64,000 bases of DNA, taken from positions 39,906,607 to 39,970,606 of the forward strand of contig NC_060235.2 of assembly GCF_021155775.2 (NCBI RefSeq). Reading direction: 5' to 3'. This DNA is from Neodiprion pinetum. Taxonomy: Eukaryota; Arthropoda; Insecta; Hymenoptera; Diprionidae. Within the stretch, counting starts at the first letter, position 1. Each line of letters begins with the position of its first letter. A program made the translations under genes and the position numbers. Below the pieces are notes generated by a model. The model ran no database searches. It saw only the letters and a program-made list of their open reading frames with translations, and had not been told where the DNA came from. Below are positions 38,684 through 53,281 of this stretch, in pieces.

Positions 38684-41600
38684 AATGAAGTTTCTTGCAA
38701 AAACGAAACCTAATGCGTCTGCAGATTGATCGGCTACTCGGTTACTTTATTTACTTCAAAGATATCAGTATGGAACTCCAGAAATTGTATTTTTTCTATT
38801 TATTTTGCTTTTATTATAAGTTGGAATCCTCTGATTGTAGATGCAACCAAAACTTTTGATCTTGCAATTGTAAAGAACCGATTACATCTCAATTAACTTA
38901 CAGAGTAGGATTTTTCTGCTGAAACTTACAGGCAAATATTCATGAAATTTGAATAATTCTAAATTGTTTACAACATCCATTAAAAGTGCATTTTGCATTT
39001 TATATTTTGAATAATCATTGAATATATCATTTTTATTTTATACCCTCTTTTTGGTAGTGCTATAGTTTGCCACTAGGTTTACAATATTATTATTAGATTC
39101 TAAGTTCCAAATATGTAATTACGTATGTATCTGTTTTAGGAATATTTAAATGTGAATTCATCTTTTAAAATAATAATTTTATGTCATATTTCGGTTCGTG
39201 CTTTTGCCAACACTGATTCTTATTAAAATTCCGTTGATGATTTACTTTTTATTTCCAGCCTTCCATGAATTCTGAAAGTGTAGTTTGAAACTAAGGTTAT
39301 AAGTTTTCAAAGCGTTTTTTCTCTGTTCATTTTATCAAGCTGTAAAGACATAGAATCAGGTGTGCTTGACACTAGACACGAATGGTTACACATTACGACA
39401 GTAAGTTATAAGATAGAATAATACAATGAGGATATATTGATCCAGTTGTGATAATAAATGCAAGGACCTAAAGGTTGGCTCCAGAGAGCTCACAAATAAA
39501 ATAGAACCAATCAAACATCCATTTATGTAGCCCGCTGACATAAAAGTCAAACCGGTTCACAGGTAAGTGTAAAATGTGCCAGATTTACTAAAAAGTTTTA
39601 TTACTTGTAAATAGTTTCAATGATTAATTAACTCAGAAGCGAAATTCTGCTTTTACTCAGTTCATTTTTTCAATTTTTTCAAATTTTCGTTTCTTGGATG
39701 TCTTGAGTTCAATTTATACTTCATTTGTTAGCTCTTTAGTCGACCACATTGGCGTATTATAACTCATTGATATTAACTTATGCAATCAACGATAATACTT
39801 TAGCGCATGGAATGCTTTTTGTGAAATGAAACGTTTTTTTCATATGCATTTATTTAAACATTTATGAATCATTTGGAAACATTGAATATTACTCGTAATA
39901 TCAGCAAAGAAATAAATTTCAATAAACATGTATATTTAACTCTAGAGCTCTGCCCATGCGCTACATAATATTTCGTAAATTTTTAATTCAACTTTTTTTC
40001 CAGAGAAAAACTAAACAGAGGAATAAACATATAAGTTGTTAGCAAACATACAAAATATATCGTGTATGTAGGTACGTTTTTTTTTTTTTTTTTAAATTCA
40101 TTTATTACTTTTTTCTTCACCTTTAGCTATGAGAATTGATAGCAGAATATACGTTATGTAATATTTTATTTAAGAATATATAAATACGGGGGCCCACGTA
40201 TGGTTTTAGCTATATCGATAGATAAAAATTGAATTTTTTTTTTGTTTTTTTTTCTTAGTGTTTTTTCTTCTTTTTTACTTTTATTATTTATTGAGCTGCT
40301 AATATACTTTAATCTATTTGATATTACATATACAAGCAAAAATACATTATAAAAGAAACTTATAATTTATAAACAAGAGCGGCGTTACTCATATCTCTGT
40401 TAAAAACCTCATACCACATTATTGATAATATTTAGAGTCGCACCTTCATTACTCAATTCATAGATAATGCAACAAAAGAATACGTAATGAAAAAATTCAA
40501 TATTGTAATGCACATCCTTTTGTGAGTACCTAAGATATGTGCAGAAATGAAAAATATTTCAATTAAGATTTTTTTCTGCTGAATAAATAAGCATTTAAAA
40601 TATATAAAGGTATATCTAATAAATGAAAGTTTTTAGGGATAATTTTTTTTATTTACTTTTATACTTTGAATTTTCCTCACTGTATCTAGGAAAATAAGCG
40701 GCAAGAGCCATAAATGAAAATGAAATAATAAAATTTTCTTTGAAACAAAGAATAATAAATTGATTAATTTTATTGCAGATAAATTAATTGGTCAGTACAA
40801 CCTTTGCAATGTTATAAGTTGTAAAATTGCTGTGCTCAAAGTAATATGGAAAATTGCTGCTAAGAATCCCCAACTGATTATATGTTTGCGTATAATTGAA
40901 AAAAAAAAAAAAAAATAAAAAAAAATAAATAACGAACCCATCACGCTGAAGGCGATTCTTTACTCACTTATATTCTTTTCAATGAACGTGCTTTACAACA
41001 AATAGAAATGTTTAATATCGCAGATATTACAATAAGATGCGAAATTTTTGAATACGTAACACAGAAGCTAACTTATGAATATAACAGAGGTATTGTTCAC
41101 AGTATAATGTCAAGTCATAAACAATTTTTGTGGGCCCCTATTCTACACTTCCAACAAAAATCAGTTACAGGTCGCTACGAGAGGACCTGTCTTGCATAGA
41201 CCATATTAGTTTATTTTCATGTTCAAGCTGTCTTGTTCTCACATTTCTGTTCTATGTTATACATATTAAGTTAAGTTTGATTTTTCACTTTTTCTTTGTA
41301 TGAATTGTGTATTATTATGCGATGCTGTAAATACTAAAATCAGTGCAGCAGCAACTGATTATTTTTCATGTAATTCATTTCAACGATATATCATATAATA
41401 TATTTAATATTATTATCAAGAGGTTGACTTCTCGAAAAGAGAATTAATCATTTAGCTTTACAAAAGCGTAAAGTGGCATTTAATCTCGAATTCCATGATT
41501 TATATTCAATGTTATATGTCAGGGCGTGGTCCATTTGAAATCACAAACATTTCGCTTACTTCACAGATCAAAGACTGAGAACGAATGTAGCATTTGCAGT

Positions 41601-42438
41601 ACAATTATCATGTATTACTTATATGTTCAGTAAATAATGTGTATATGCTAACTTTTCGTTTCAGACTTGAAAGTTCACAGTGCTCTGTATTGTCGGCATA
41701 GATTTCATTTATTAATTCATCGTATTTATATCTTTTGTTTTAGTGACATTTTTTTGTAAGTAGCAGCCTCTTTGAAGGTAACCCATTTAAAATATTGAAT
41801 TAACGTTCATCAACACTGCCTTCGTGTTCTCATAGCTGACGTTAGGTTGAAATTTCTTTCCTTTTCTGTACTTATTCATACTTTATTTTAGTTTCATTAT
41901 GTCTTGGACAGCACCAACAATATTGAAGAATATGAAACACACGAAAACGTGGAATTCAATATCAATGAGATGCGAATGATTTAATAATTTGAATTGTTTG
42001 AATCAGTGGTAGCTATTTTCGCGACACTAGTGAAAAGTGGATTTTTTCAGGAACAGAAAATAATGTTCAAAATCTGTTCAACGAGCTACTTAAAACTTGA
42101 TCAATCCGGCAATTTCTTGCCCAAAAGGTATTTAACATACTGAATATGATTTGGAGTAATCATATTATTCAACCTCGATATGATCGTAAATTTTAACTCA
42201 TTATTTCCCTTACGTGTCACAAGATTTTTTTTCTCATTGTCTTAATGCCTTTTTATGCAATAACAAATCTATAAAAATATAGCCTTTCCATCTGATCACG
42301 TCTCGTTATATTATCTCAGTAAATGGATTTTGTTAAATGCAGCAAATACCGTTTTCATAAGGTATTCACTCATACGTTCCCCCTTAATTGTTCGTATTTG
42401 TCAGTTACTCAATTTAATCGTGTTTCACCGTTCTGGTG

Positions 42439-42469
42439 CCCCCCCCCCCCTCCTCCCCCCCCCCCCCCC
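42439..42469 (+). repeat. Poly-C tract
   Basis: Twelve C, then TCCT, then fifteen C. It gives spurious proline-rich frames and is a likely site of assembly error. Confidence 0.9.
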
Positions 42470-43219
42470 ACAAAATTTACTACATTACATGATTGTTGTA
42501 ATTAGTAAAAACGAACAATAACAATAAGAAAAAGAAGAACAAAAAAAAAAACAAAAGGGTTTTCTAATCAACAAATTAGTTGTGATCTTCTGTAGAAAGT
42601 CTCATTGACTATACTACACATAAATAGAATATTTTTTTCAACACAATCATTTAGCAGCCTCGGTGCATTAATGGCACACTTGGGCGTTGCTTATTATATA
42701 CATCTTCATTCATACTATCACTGTAATCACTGTATCTTACATCTAACCAACATTTATTTACAATTCACGTTGTCAAATCTGTAACACAACATTATGATCG
42801 TATTAGACATAGGCGCATGCGTACCGAATTGATTCTTCAGGGATCCTGAATAATATTCTCATAGCCGTCGTCATTGAAAACTAGCATATAACATTACTTT
42901 CAACTATCTCTCATCAATTATATACCAGTTAATTAATTGAGAGTTACTCACTTCATAGAGGATACATCATGCGATCTAATATTGTGTGGCATAATTTCAC
43001 AACTATACATGTCTACTTGATAAGCTACACGTTGAAAAAAGAACGAAAAAAAGGTTGTCATACCATGTCAGCTGGGCGTAATAACATCACTCCAGCAGAT
43101 TTAATTTTCAGACATTTCTCAACCAATTTCAAAGCTGTCTTATATTAAACTCTCAATCAAACCAAAACAGCCCCATCCATAAAGTCTCAAGCACAACAGC
43201 TAATAAATATATTTCTTCC

Positions 43220-43245
43220 TGTGTGTGTGTGTGTGTGTGTGTGTG
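43220..43245 (+). repeat. (TG)13 microsatellite
   Basis: Thirteen uninterrupted TG units in the spacer downstream of FAM120. Confidence 0.95.
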
Positions 43246-43785
43246 AATCTGTAATATTATATCCGCGCCTTTTATGTACATCCCCCCCCTCCCCCTCGCC
43301 GGCCGTCCCCTCGTCACTAACTCAATAATGAATATATAAACGATATACTTAGTAATTTTCATTCTCTCGAAATATTCAAGCACGCTGTCAAGCTTTCTCT
43401 ATGCTCATACCTTAGGTATAATTTACATCGTTATGGGAATCCTAAACCTAAATTATGTATAAATATATATTTTACTTATATGAAAAGCATCAGTCTCCAT
43501 ACGCTAAGGGTTGTCCTGGACCTCGATTCCCTGCAGCCTAAGAAATTCATTCTGACTTCTAAGAATGAGCCAATACTTTAGCTCTCCATCCTCACCAGGG
43601 AAATGAGTGCCAAGACGTTCCGAAGCGAGCATTTCATATAATACCGGAAAATATATATTTTCTTTGTAAAAAAAATAATCATGCTTCTTAACAACTAAAT
43701 ACATATATGTATGTATAGCAGTTTGACGACTCTTCTTCTTAGATACACATTAGCGCAATTGTACACTAATCAGTCAAGTTTTTTT

Positions 43786-43791
43786 TTTATT
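43786..43791 (-). terminator. Candidate poly(A) signal for FAM120
   Basis: Minus-strand AATAAA about 620 bases after the FAM120 stop codon; it is the nearest one I could find. Use is inferred from position. Confidence 0.35.
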
Positions 43792-44414
43792 ATTATTTGT
43801 TTTATCCATTATCCGTAGTATCAATGCAAGCGGTAGAGCCTGTCAGCACAACCACCACATTTCTTCTATCGTGTAGAGTGTGGTGAATTTGGCAGTGAGG
43901 ACATCGTATAGTATTAGTCAAAAATTGGTTAATTTTGCACCTTTTCAATTATTCTTTAGGCGCCATTCGGTGACTTTACCTATGTTATTTTATAGTTTGG
44001 CCCCACCAGAACTGTATATGCTTTGAGCAGCTACTTCATCAATAAAGTTTGCTATAAATATGTTTGCTACAAATTTTCCAGTATGAGTTGATATTTGAAG
44101 TAACTTAAAAACACTTTTCTGAGAAATTGTTATAGAGCGCCTACGGAAAAGATTGAAGTTGAAAGATACGACGAAATTTGTCAATTTAATTTCGTTAATA
44201 ATAAAGTTGGTGTTTTATATTTAAAGTGAGTCATCCACAATGTATGATACAAATGTCAGTAATAGAATACGTGCCACTGATTTCATTGATAATTTAGCAA
44301 ACGTAGCTGCTGTAGCTGCTCAACTGACATATAGCTAGATTGATTGGTTGCAGTCTTAAGTCATATCCGAGAGGTTCGTATTATTTGATACGGGGCATTG
44401 TTTTTCTGTATAAT

Positions 44415-47400
44415 TTAATTTTCAACTGGAATCGCTGTAACTAGCGGAGCATCACCCTGCCCTTTTTCAACAGGCTTACCATTTTCTGGCGCATCGTCAA
44501 ACTGGCCAGGTACTGAAGTGGTTTCCTTTGTGCCATTCACAGGTAAAACTGAACCGCTGTAACAATAAATTTTTTATGCTTATACCTGAATATGAAATAT
44601 ATTGCACCTCTATAGCCAAAAATTGAAATCATATAATACAACTTGTCTAATGGAATATTCAGTTTTACATTTAACACAAAGATTATAATGAAATGACAAA
44701 TGATTTTTTTTTAAACAAAGAGTAAATGCGTAATTACAAAAAACCACTTACACGTATTCACCTGTCACGCCCTCAACGGTAATGCCACGACCTCTGCTAT
44801 CTTTCTTTTCGTTTTCCTTATTCTTCTTGTTGTTATTTCTCTTTTTGTTTGTTGCCTAAAATTTTTTTCATGCTTAGTGTAGAAAATCACTCTTGTGAAA
44901 TGTTACAAGAGTATTGAAATTAATTGCATAATAATATTTCACCTTCATTTGGGTTTTTTTTCCACGACCACCAATTTGGTTTCTGTTATTTCCGCGAGTA
45001 GGAAAAGTTGGTCGACCCATTGGGTTAAATCCACGAGGAAGACCATACTTCAGACCACCGATAGATGTTACCTATAACAATTAAATCGATGTTTTCAACA
45101 ATTCCTGAACTTTTTATAACAGTTTTTTATTCTAACTGACAAGAAGGGTAGGATTAATATTAATATTATATAACAATAACAATAGAATGAATGAGTGAAA
45201 ATTGCTTTATTCGATCAATTGAAAGCATCTTATCCATTTTTGATTTTGTAATGATGTTCTATGCAAACAATTTTGAATGTTCGCCAAATCGAATTCTAGC
45301 CAAAAGTTCAATAAGAATGCAGAAAAAATCCCAGTCAGTTTATCACAGGCTATATTCCAGGTACATCGCAATTAGCTGTGCTCAAACTTAATATTGGCGT
45401 GGTATGAGTTGGCTTTTTTATATTCTTGAATAAAAATTGACAATAAAGAGAAGTAGCCTGATCTAAGCTTCAGAAATATATGTTCAAAAATCTGTAGCCT
45501 AGAGTCTTTCGAGTCTGAATGAAAAAAATAAATAAAAATGTAAATAAGAAACACAAGTTCAAGTCTTCAACAAAATTGAAGTCTCTTTATTTTCACGAAT
45601 ATAATAAAAGCGGGTTATAAAAACATGTAAGTACGTTAGAAAATTATAAAAATTACATAACAAGACGAGGAACTTTTTTTTATCAATGAATAAACGTAGA
45701 CATATAAAAATTACTAGAAACGAATGACAATAAAAGAAAACATCAATTTCAATACAATTTCTTACCAAATGATTTTCTTGCATTACTATACCAAAGGATT
45801 CGGAATTGTGAATGGCCAGGGTAAGTTTAGTAGTTGTTAGTTTAGTTTTGCGGGAATAGCAATAATTGATAGTACAGTGGAAATAGATTTTAATTTACAT
45901 TTCATGCAGAATAAAAAAATGCAATCATTCCGTGCAAGAAAAAATGAGTTAAGGGTACGGAATCCTCAAGAATTCACACCACCAAAACAAGCACTCTCCT
46001 TATAAATTTTGAAAAAATAAACAATCGCAATGTTAACATTATAATGAAATATTTGAATTATTCGAATAAATTTAATTCAGATCGAAATCAAAGTATTAAA
46101 AGTTAATAAAAAAAGAGGCAGTGGTCGTTTGTTAAATATGTCCGTCATTATTATAAAAATATGAAACTTCTTAGCACCTGACACTTAAAAATTACAAGAA
46201 ATAATTTGGCTGTGATATTTGTTTTTGTTTTGGGACAACGACTGCTAATGAATATTCTATCGAATATTTTCAACATCTTTTTCAACACCAGTCATCGAGC
46301 TTGGCTCCTGAGAATCTTGTCCCATATAGACACATCGGTAGCGGACCATAGTGAGACTGCGATTGCACATGCGATATCCTACCTGAGGTGGAAGTCGGCC
46401 ACGAGTATGACCTTGGATGGGCTGTGGCAGACGGCCTGGTGGCATGGAGCCATAATTAGGGCCCCATTGCCCTACAACTACGCCTGCTACTTCCAATTGA
46501 CCTCCTCTAGATGGTACTGGACGTCGCATCAGTCCACGCTGTGCAATGTTCCCAGTTCCACGACCACGGACCAGACCTTCGCTGATGGTGCATCCAGCAG
46601 GCAGGATATTTTGTGGGACTGACACCCGAATGCCTGGAAAAACATCTAATTTACGACGTAGTTTGATTGGATGCGTAAAAGAACGATTGTCCCGCAAATT
46701 ACAAGTCAGAATTACTTCTTTAGAGGATTATTTCGAACTTACCGGGGGTAACTGGTAGTGGGGGGCGAGCAAAAACAACGTTGATTCCCTCCAAGACAGC
46801 TTTTCGCATTCTCTCAACTTTCACAACTCTTGCAATGTCCCCGCCACATAGCTCCAAAAGGTTTTTGGCAATTGTAGCACGTGCGAGGGTGTGATGAAAC
46901 AATTTACCATCAAAGAAGAGCCAAGGGCAACACATCAGCCAGGGGATTGGAGCCCCGCAGGCATCATTTGCTAGTAATGCAGTTTCTACACCAGCCATGA
47001 ACAGAGTCGCTAGTTGAACTCCACGAGATGTGACCAGAGGTAGCTTTAAAAAATTTTAATTATATTTTGAACCATTTGTAAACCTGTCAAGTTTTTCTTC
47101 GATTGTTGAAATCAGTTTGTTCAAAATATTCACAAGTCGTTTGACTTAAATATTAAATTAAATTATGTTTACCTGTAAATCTTGGAGGTACTGAGCATTC
47201 ATAAGTTCCGGGGAGAAAGCTTGTGCGATGAATGCATCAAGTTCTTGACGTCGCAGTATTTTGACCTTGTCGTTGAAACACATTACGTACCTAAGATTTA
47301 AACAGCCAAATTGAAAGACACCTGCTATTGCAGATTTGAAAATAGAGATAAATAAATACTATTTTCATGAAGATAACTAGACAAGTTTGTTTCAAATATC

Positions 47401-50400
47401 ATTCAGAAACAGTTGACAAGGAATTCAACTACTCCTACACCCATATTTGAAAATACTTGATATTTTAACGCTGTTTATTCACTCAAAAATTAAGTTTTTC
47501 AGTTCCTCTACTTCCTCTAATGACTATGGTAAGTTAATATTCACACCATAGCTATGCTAAGGAAGCTCAACATTGCAGGTCTGGTAATGGTTGAACCATT
47601 TTAAAAGGTGGGAGAATGAAGTCATGTCATAAGAATGAATTTTCACACGTTAAAAGACGTGAACATTGGTCGAAACAAGAATCTTCTTTTGTTTTGAGTC
47701 ACAGTGAAAAAATTTCAATAACTTATAATTTAATTTATATTTACCTCAAAACACAAGCCATGACCAACAAATGTTGAGGAACATAAGAAGGATTCAACAT
47801 GAGAGGTGTGTCTGATTTCAGGCAAGTTAAGAATCCTCGAAGTCTCCGGCGTTTGTCGTCGATCCCTGTACTGGAAAAAGTTAACCGATAATTATGAGTT
47901 GCAATCCTTTGCAAGAGAATAAATTTATTTTGTTCATGACAAGCTAGACATATTTCGTCCACTTCATTTCTTCTAATGAAATTCGCATCTTTAGCGTATC
48001 CAAGCAAGGCAATCAGTAATTTAAAATATAAGCTAAACGAAACATGGCTATGAATTGCTATACTTTGAAATTGATTCTGTTCGCCCCAAATTACAACATC
48101 AACACAAACATCAGTGGACATACCTATGATGCCCATGGGAGCTGCAACGAACGAGTATGTTGGATGGATAAAGAAGCTAAACAATAATTCTGTACTTCAT
48201 GAGGCCCTGACAATTTTGAAAGTCATGTTTTTTTGTTTTTCATGTTCAGCTATGCCAATCACTATAACAGAAAATGAGGCTACGTATCAAATATCCATAC
48301 TCACCCAAACCATAAACGCTGTATTGTAGGAACACCCCATCCAATTTGCTCAGCTTTTACCAATTCGGGTGTCTGGTAGCAGTTCGTTTTTGACCACACC
48401 CATTCTTTGATCACGACGTCAGGTACGTCCACTTTTTCGTTATCTGTTACGATAGTTGAGAATAAAAATTGGTAGCTGTACTGTCGGAAAACTTTTTAGA
48501 TAAAGAATGATTTCATGATTTTGATTTTGGAAAGTAATACCGAAATGGGTACGTTGGGAAAATTTTACACAACTATCGATCATGACTACCAGGAAGTTGC
48601 AATATCAGAAAAACTAGGACTAAATCTGCATCCACCGAAACATAGGAACCGTGTTGAAAAGTAGTTTATTTATACATGCTTGTTACCATAAGCTTATTCC
48701 ACGAATTGGATATATCGTTGGGTGATGGTAATTTGGAAAGGTAAATGAATGCTAAATGCTGAAGTTGATAGTCTAATGACACATTGCTTGTCCAAACCTA
48801 ATAAAACTCAATAATAAATAATCTAATTGCCATGCGGTAGAGGAATAAATGGTGATTACTTTTCTTGCCTGGTCTTCTATTCTTTCCTGCGGCCTCTAAT
48901 CAAAATTTTTATGGATATAATGAATATCGTGAATGTGACATAAATCTTCCTGTAAGAAGTTACTGAAAGTATGCTACAACTCGTTAGATTTTACACATTA
49001 CTTTTTTCAGTGACGAGGTACTGTTAGCAATTACTAGCCCTACAAATGTTCCTCAAGTTCAGATTGTTATCATAGATTAAATTTTTTGGCGAAAATTGAC
49101 TTACCGCCTTTCTCCTTGTTCTTTGTGGCGAGGTATATGCGGTGGTGCACATTGAACAAAATGGCGTAAACCATTTGCCTCACAGGTCTGTAGATCAAGT
49201 GGATGGATGGGAATTCCTTGTGACTTTCATCCTCTAACAGAACTGGCAATTTTAGTTCTCCGGCGATCAAAATTTGGTATATATACGGAGACATCAGTCC
49301 TTTCTGATGTCGTTCTGAAGCTGTACGCATAACTTCCGGAACAGTGCTGGGAATGCTTGTTGTTGATTCAGACTGTTTAGTGGAATCTATCGTAATATGC
49401 GAGGGAGATGTAGCTGTTGAACTACTACTCGAGCTCGAAGAACTGATCAGTAGATTATGAGTACCATTTATGGCATGGCCATTGTCTGTCAGAAAGGAAA
49501 AATGTAGTAATCAAATTAGATCAGAACGCGTAATGAAATATTTTCTATTTATCAACTCTACGATGTTTGGCGTCTAATTGAAAATTTAATTCACATAACT
49601 GCTAGTTTAGACTTACTCTGTTCTTCTTCGGTTCGGTTATTATCAGCATCTCCATGTCCCTGAATTCCTGGTGGTTCAATTACAATTTGCGGAGCAGCTT
49701 GGGCATTCGCTGTTGCTTGTTTGTACGCTTGCAAGCTGTCACGTTCACTCTCTAAAGTCTCTGATGCGAAACGTGATGTTTCTAAATTAGCATCGTCTTC
49801 AGAGGTTGTTGATGGAACCTCTGCTATATTTTTCTGAACTGGTATATTTTGCTTAGATTCGGACTTGCGAGCTGTACAGAATATTTAAAATGTAGGAACT
49901 ACATTGTTTTGGTAATGAGATAAGTGAATGAAACATGTCATAGAATGCCGGAAACTTCTGGCAACATTTTGTTACAGAAAATCTTCGTCAATTACCTTTA
50001 GCTGGTTTCACTGGCTTATAATGTAAAAATCCTTCTTTGGTTCCGTTAATGTAGTACTGTACAGACTGTCTGAGTTTAACACATCTTGGGTCAGATAGAG
50101 AGCCGAAAACATTTTGTGCTACAACATCCAATTCAACAGAATGCAAATCTTTTACAAAATTAGCCACTGTTCTGACTAGTTGTTCAGCTGTTACTTTATT
50201 TGAGTTAGTGTTCAAGTTTAGTTTTTTGTAAAAGTCTGCTAAATCTTGTTCCGTAAGTAAATAATTGCCGAGCAATGCAGTCAAGGTGCAAAGTCTCTCT
50301 GATGGCAGATTGAGCGACTTTGTGAATTCAGAGATGATGTATTCTTTTGTTTCCAAGGAACCCTATAATGACAAAAACAACCTTCGTAGTACATGTGAGG

Positions 50401-51729
50401 TATAATAATTCGATACAAAATCTGCAGTTTGCTTTAAAAATCAACCAGCAGCTACCAATAGTTATTTGCGATCAAAAATATCAACCAATTCTATAAAAAT
50501 CATTCTTAAATTATGAACACCGAATTAGTTAAAATGAGTATTGAATACCTTGTAGGTTAATTTCAATTGTTCCGACGAAAAATACCTCGGTGGATCAAAT
50601 GCGGCATATTCGGCATCATCGGCTATCAATCCGTTGAAATAATTTTCACGGCAATAGGCGATAACTTCTTGGTGATGATCATCCATGCTGCACAACTGTT
50701 CAGTTAAGAGAAAAAAGAAATGGATTCCCTCAATTAGACGACAGTTATCAATAAGCGTCCTCTGTTAGAAATACTAATCATATCAACCCTTGCAATAAAA
50801 TTTACAAAAATATTTTACAACTTCTCGCATCAGCTGTCCTCCGGTCGTTCAGACGTCTTTGAAAACGTCGTGATAAGAAAAGACATCCTGATATATATTT
50901 TGTGGGTTTAACACATCTTGGAATACTAAAAATAGCTCATGATTTGACGCTTTTCGACCAAACTTATCATTTTCTGTATTTGAAAAGTGAGTTATATTTT
51001 CCACAAGATGTATTAAAAATAAGCTCTTACCACTGCAACATTCAAGTGCCGGAGTGCCATGCGAAGGCTGGTCCGTAGACAGACTGGTGGTGTCCACCAA
51101 ATTTTTGGAGGAGGCGTTCCTTTGGTTGTGATGTGTTTCAAAACCTATAACAGAGATTGAATTTACATCCAATTTATATGCATGTATGTTAATGTGATTC
51201 TATTTCATAAAATAAATTGGGTAAGACACTTACATTGTTAACTTTTATTCGAACTTTCAATTGCTGCTGAATCCAATCAAGGCGTCGAGGAGACTCCAAG
51301 GATCCATTGAAAAACACAGCCAACTCTACTCCAGACATTTCTGTAGCTTGTGTCAACACTGCTAGGAATTGTACCATCCGGTTCCATTGACCACCGCAAG
51401 CCCAGTCTAAAATGTGAGTGCAGAGGTCACTTTACTTTACCGACTGACGACTATCAAGTTTTTTTTTTTTTAAGAATTCGTTCCAGTTCAATCAAATGAG
51501 TTTGGGGAGTGATTTTACCTGAGAAATAGCCGCCGTACAATCTGTCCAGACAACATTCTCCATCAAGAACTAATCTGAGTTTGGACGATGGTGACTGTTG
51601 TTGTCCCTTTCCAGAACGATTGCGTTGTCTCTGAGCGACGTTACGAGCGATTCTCAGTAAGTCTACAGGTACCGAGCCACCTTGAATGGCATTGCTGTCC
51701 AAAAATGCTTGTAAATCTTGTATACCCAT
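44415..51729 (-). CDS. FAM120-family protein (constitutive coactivator of PPAR-gamma-like)
   Basis: Fifteen exons join in frame into 985 aa: 51729-51519, 51406-51234, 51144-51031, 50695-50549, 50362-49996, 49871-49617, 49485-49105, 48443-48305, 47870-47745, 47290-47173, 47043-46743, 46633-46383, 45071-44943, 44855-44752, 44556-44415. The N-terminus is the family's PIN/XPG-like fold: MGIQDLQAFL, LVLDGECCLDRLYGGYF (53-69), VFFNGSLE (101-108), TKGTPPPKIW, MDDHHQEVIAYCRENYF and ADDAEY. The middle has IYRPVRQMVYAIL and VQLATLFMAGVETALLANDA with CCPWLFFDGKLF, all shared with FAM120A. The C-terminus is Arg/Gly-rich (RGRGTG, RGLMRR), then Lys/Asn-rich. Vertebrate members bind RNA and act as signalling scaffolds. 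Human FAM120A is slightly longer (about 1,118 aa). The exon 44855-44752 would meet a TAA directly past its donor if unspliced. Confidence 0.92.
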
Positions 51730-53281
51730 TGCAACAGGTTTTTATTCCTCTTTACAAAGAGAGTATTTGTTTTTATTCAACTTTACTTTACACTGTTTAA
51801 TGAAATGTTACTATTTTTTTTTATCTTGATATTTTATTTTTCAGAGCCAACAATTCATTTATTTCTTTTACTTTTCTCTAGATTATATATTCTTAGATTT
51901 TCAATGTTTTCCTTTAATAGGTAGAAAAGTCCAACTCCAATTTCAACAGTCGAAAGCTGAAAAGAAAAAATCAAAATGTCACTTATATGTACTTCATTTT
52001 TAGATTTGTGACTGATATTTTAGTCAAAATTATGCTTTGAGAATATTTGTTTTACGCTCAAAGCTTTGATTATTCTTGCCGGCATATTAAATCTCATGCA
52101 CTTTAGTATCAGGCAGCAACTTGATCCTAAATATCTGAAGCTTCTGCATAATCAAATCTCTCGTGTAACTTAATCGGACATCAACCGTCATTCAAAATGC
52201 TACAAACTATTAGCTATATTTCATTAACAGTAATATATCAGACAACGTTGCATCTCATTATTTAAAACTACGAGTACCTATTTTAGATCCAATTATTCGC
52301 TCAGTAACTTTACACCTGGCATCTATGAGTTGACAATTGAATCGAAAATAGTTGTAAGAATTAAAAGTATCTCTAAATTATAATATTTCGTTGAAAGTGA
52401 TCTAATTATTACATGGAAAAAATTGAGATCAGAACGGGAGTAAAATGAACATAATCATGCAATCAGGACAAGTTTAATTTTTACTTGTGATCAACGGCTA
52501 GCACAGAGGTTTAGAACAATTGGTGTGGTTTTATTCCTCCCAGAAAAAAGCATAATAATAATAGTTGAGAGATAAATCTTCATCTAATAAATTTTAGTCA
52601 CTTTGACTTCGGCCGAATTTCATGAAAATCTAATACGCTGAAAAACGCGTGGGAACATCGAACATGAAATGGTTCGCATAAACTCTGATTGCTTTATTAT
52701 TGTCAGTCTCTTGACGGCTCCTGGTAGAGCATGACGTGGTTTATTGCCGAAGTTCCGTGAAATAGAGGTTTTAATTTGATTACCCAATATAGGAGTGAAT
52801 GAGCCAAGATCCGTCAAGCTTGTCGGCATATGAATCGGGACGTTCCGTTTAGAAGTATAAAATAATGCGAAAAAAGACGTGCATTACGTTCGGACATTTG
52901 CAGAACAGTCGAGAATAGTAAATTTTCCATTCTGCATTGTGTCCGAAGAAGCGTGACTAGAGACGCCATTTATTTTGTTTACGTGTACAGCAATGCTGTT
53001 TTCATCGACACAACGTATAACATGTCATGAATTATTTTATCGTTTAAAAGAGGCGAGCCGAGCTCGAAACAAGTCCCATTATTCGAAGTAGTATATCAAC
53101 GTTAAAAACGGTCAACATTAGCTAGGAATTTCCTCGCCGGCATGGTGAAAACGGCATTTTAGGTAGCAGAATCTCTCAAAGAACAAGCTCGTCTAGTTCA
53201 GCATGTGGGCTGCTATTTGGTTTTCGTTTAGCCGAGCGACTTAGGGCCTCGATTATCGCAGTTATTTGTAACATACTTACG
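51730..53281 (-). other. 5' leader and leader intron of FAM120
   Basis: The exon with the start codon reaches back to a strong acceptor (pyrimidine-rich run ending CTTTTCAG at 51957), so it begins at 51956. A matching donor, AAC|GTAAGTATG on the minus strand, lies at 53280-53275, ending a noncoding first exon at 53281. The intron would be 53280-51957 and contains no coding sequence. This first exon carries an ATG (ATGATTTTCGCTAATTTAAC) that would open an upstream frame of about 18 codons across the junction. Confidence 0.55.

Larger units (their letters stand above)
37932..44414. other. AT-rich convergent spacer between MANBAL and FAM120
   Basis: The spacer must contain both 3' untranslated regions. 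Candidate signals are AATAAA at 38678-38683 (plus, for MANBAL) and TTTATT at 43786-43791 (AATAAA on minus, for FAM120). Otherwise I see only poly-A and poly-T runs, a C-rich run at 42439-42469 and a GT run at 43220-43245. No further gene is supported. Confidence 0.55.

Noticed and set aside
42323..42521. Short plus-strand frames containing poly-Pro
   Set aside because: Caused by the poly-C tract; no splice or family support.
46206..46758. Plus-strand frames overlapping FAM120 exons
   Set aside because: The minus strand here codes conserved FAM120 sequence with matching splice sites.
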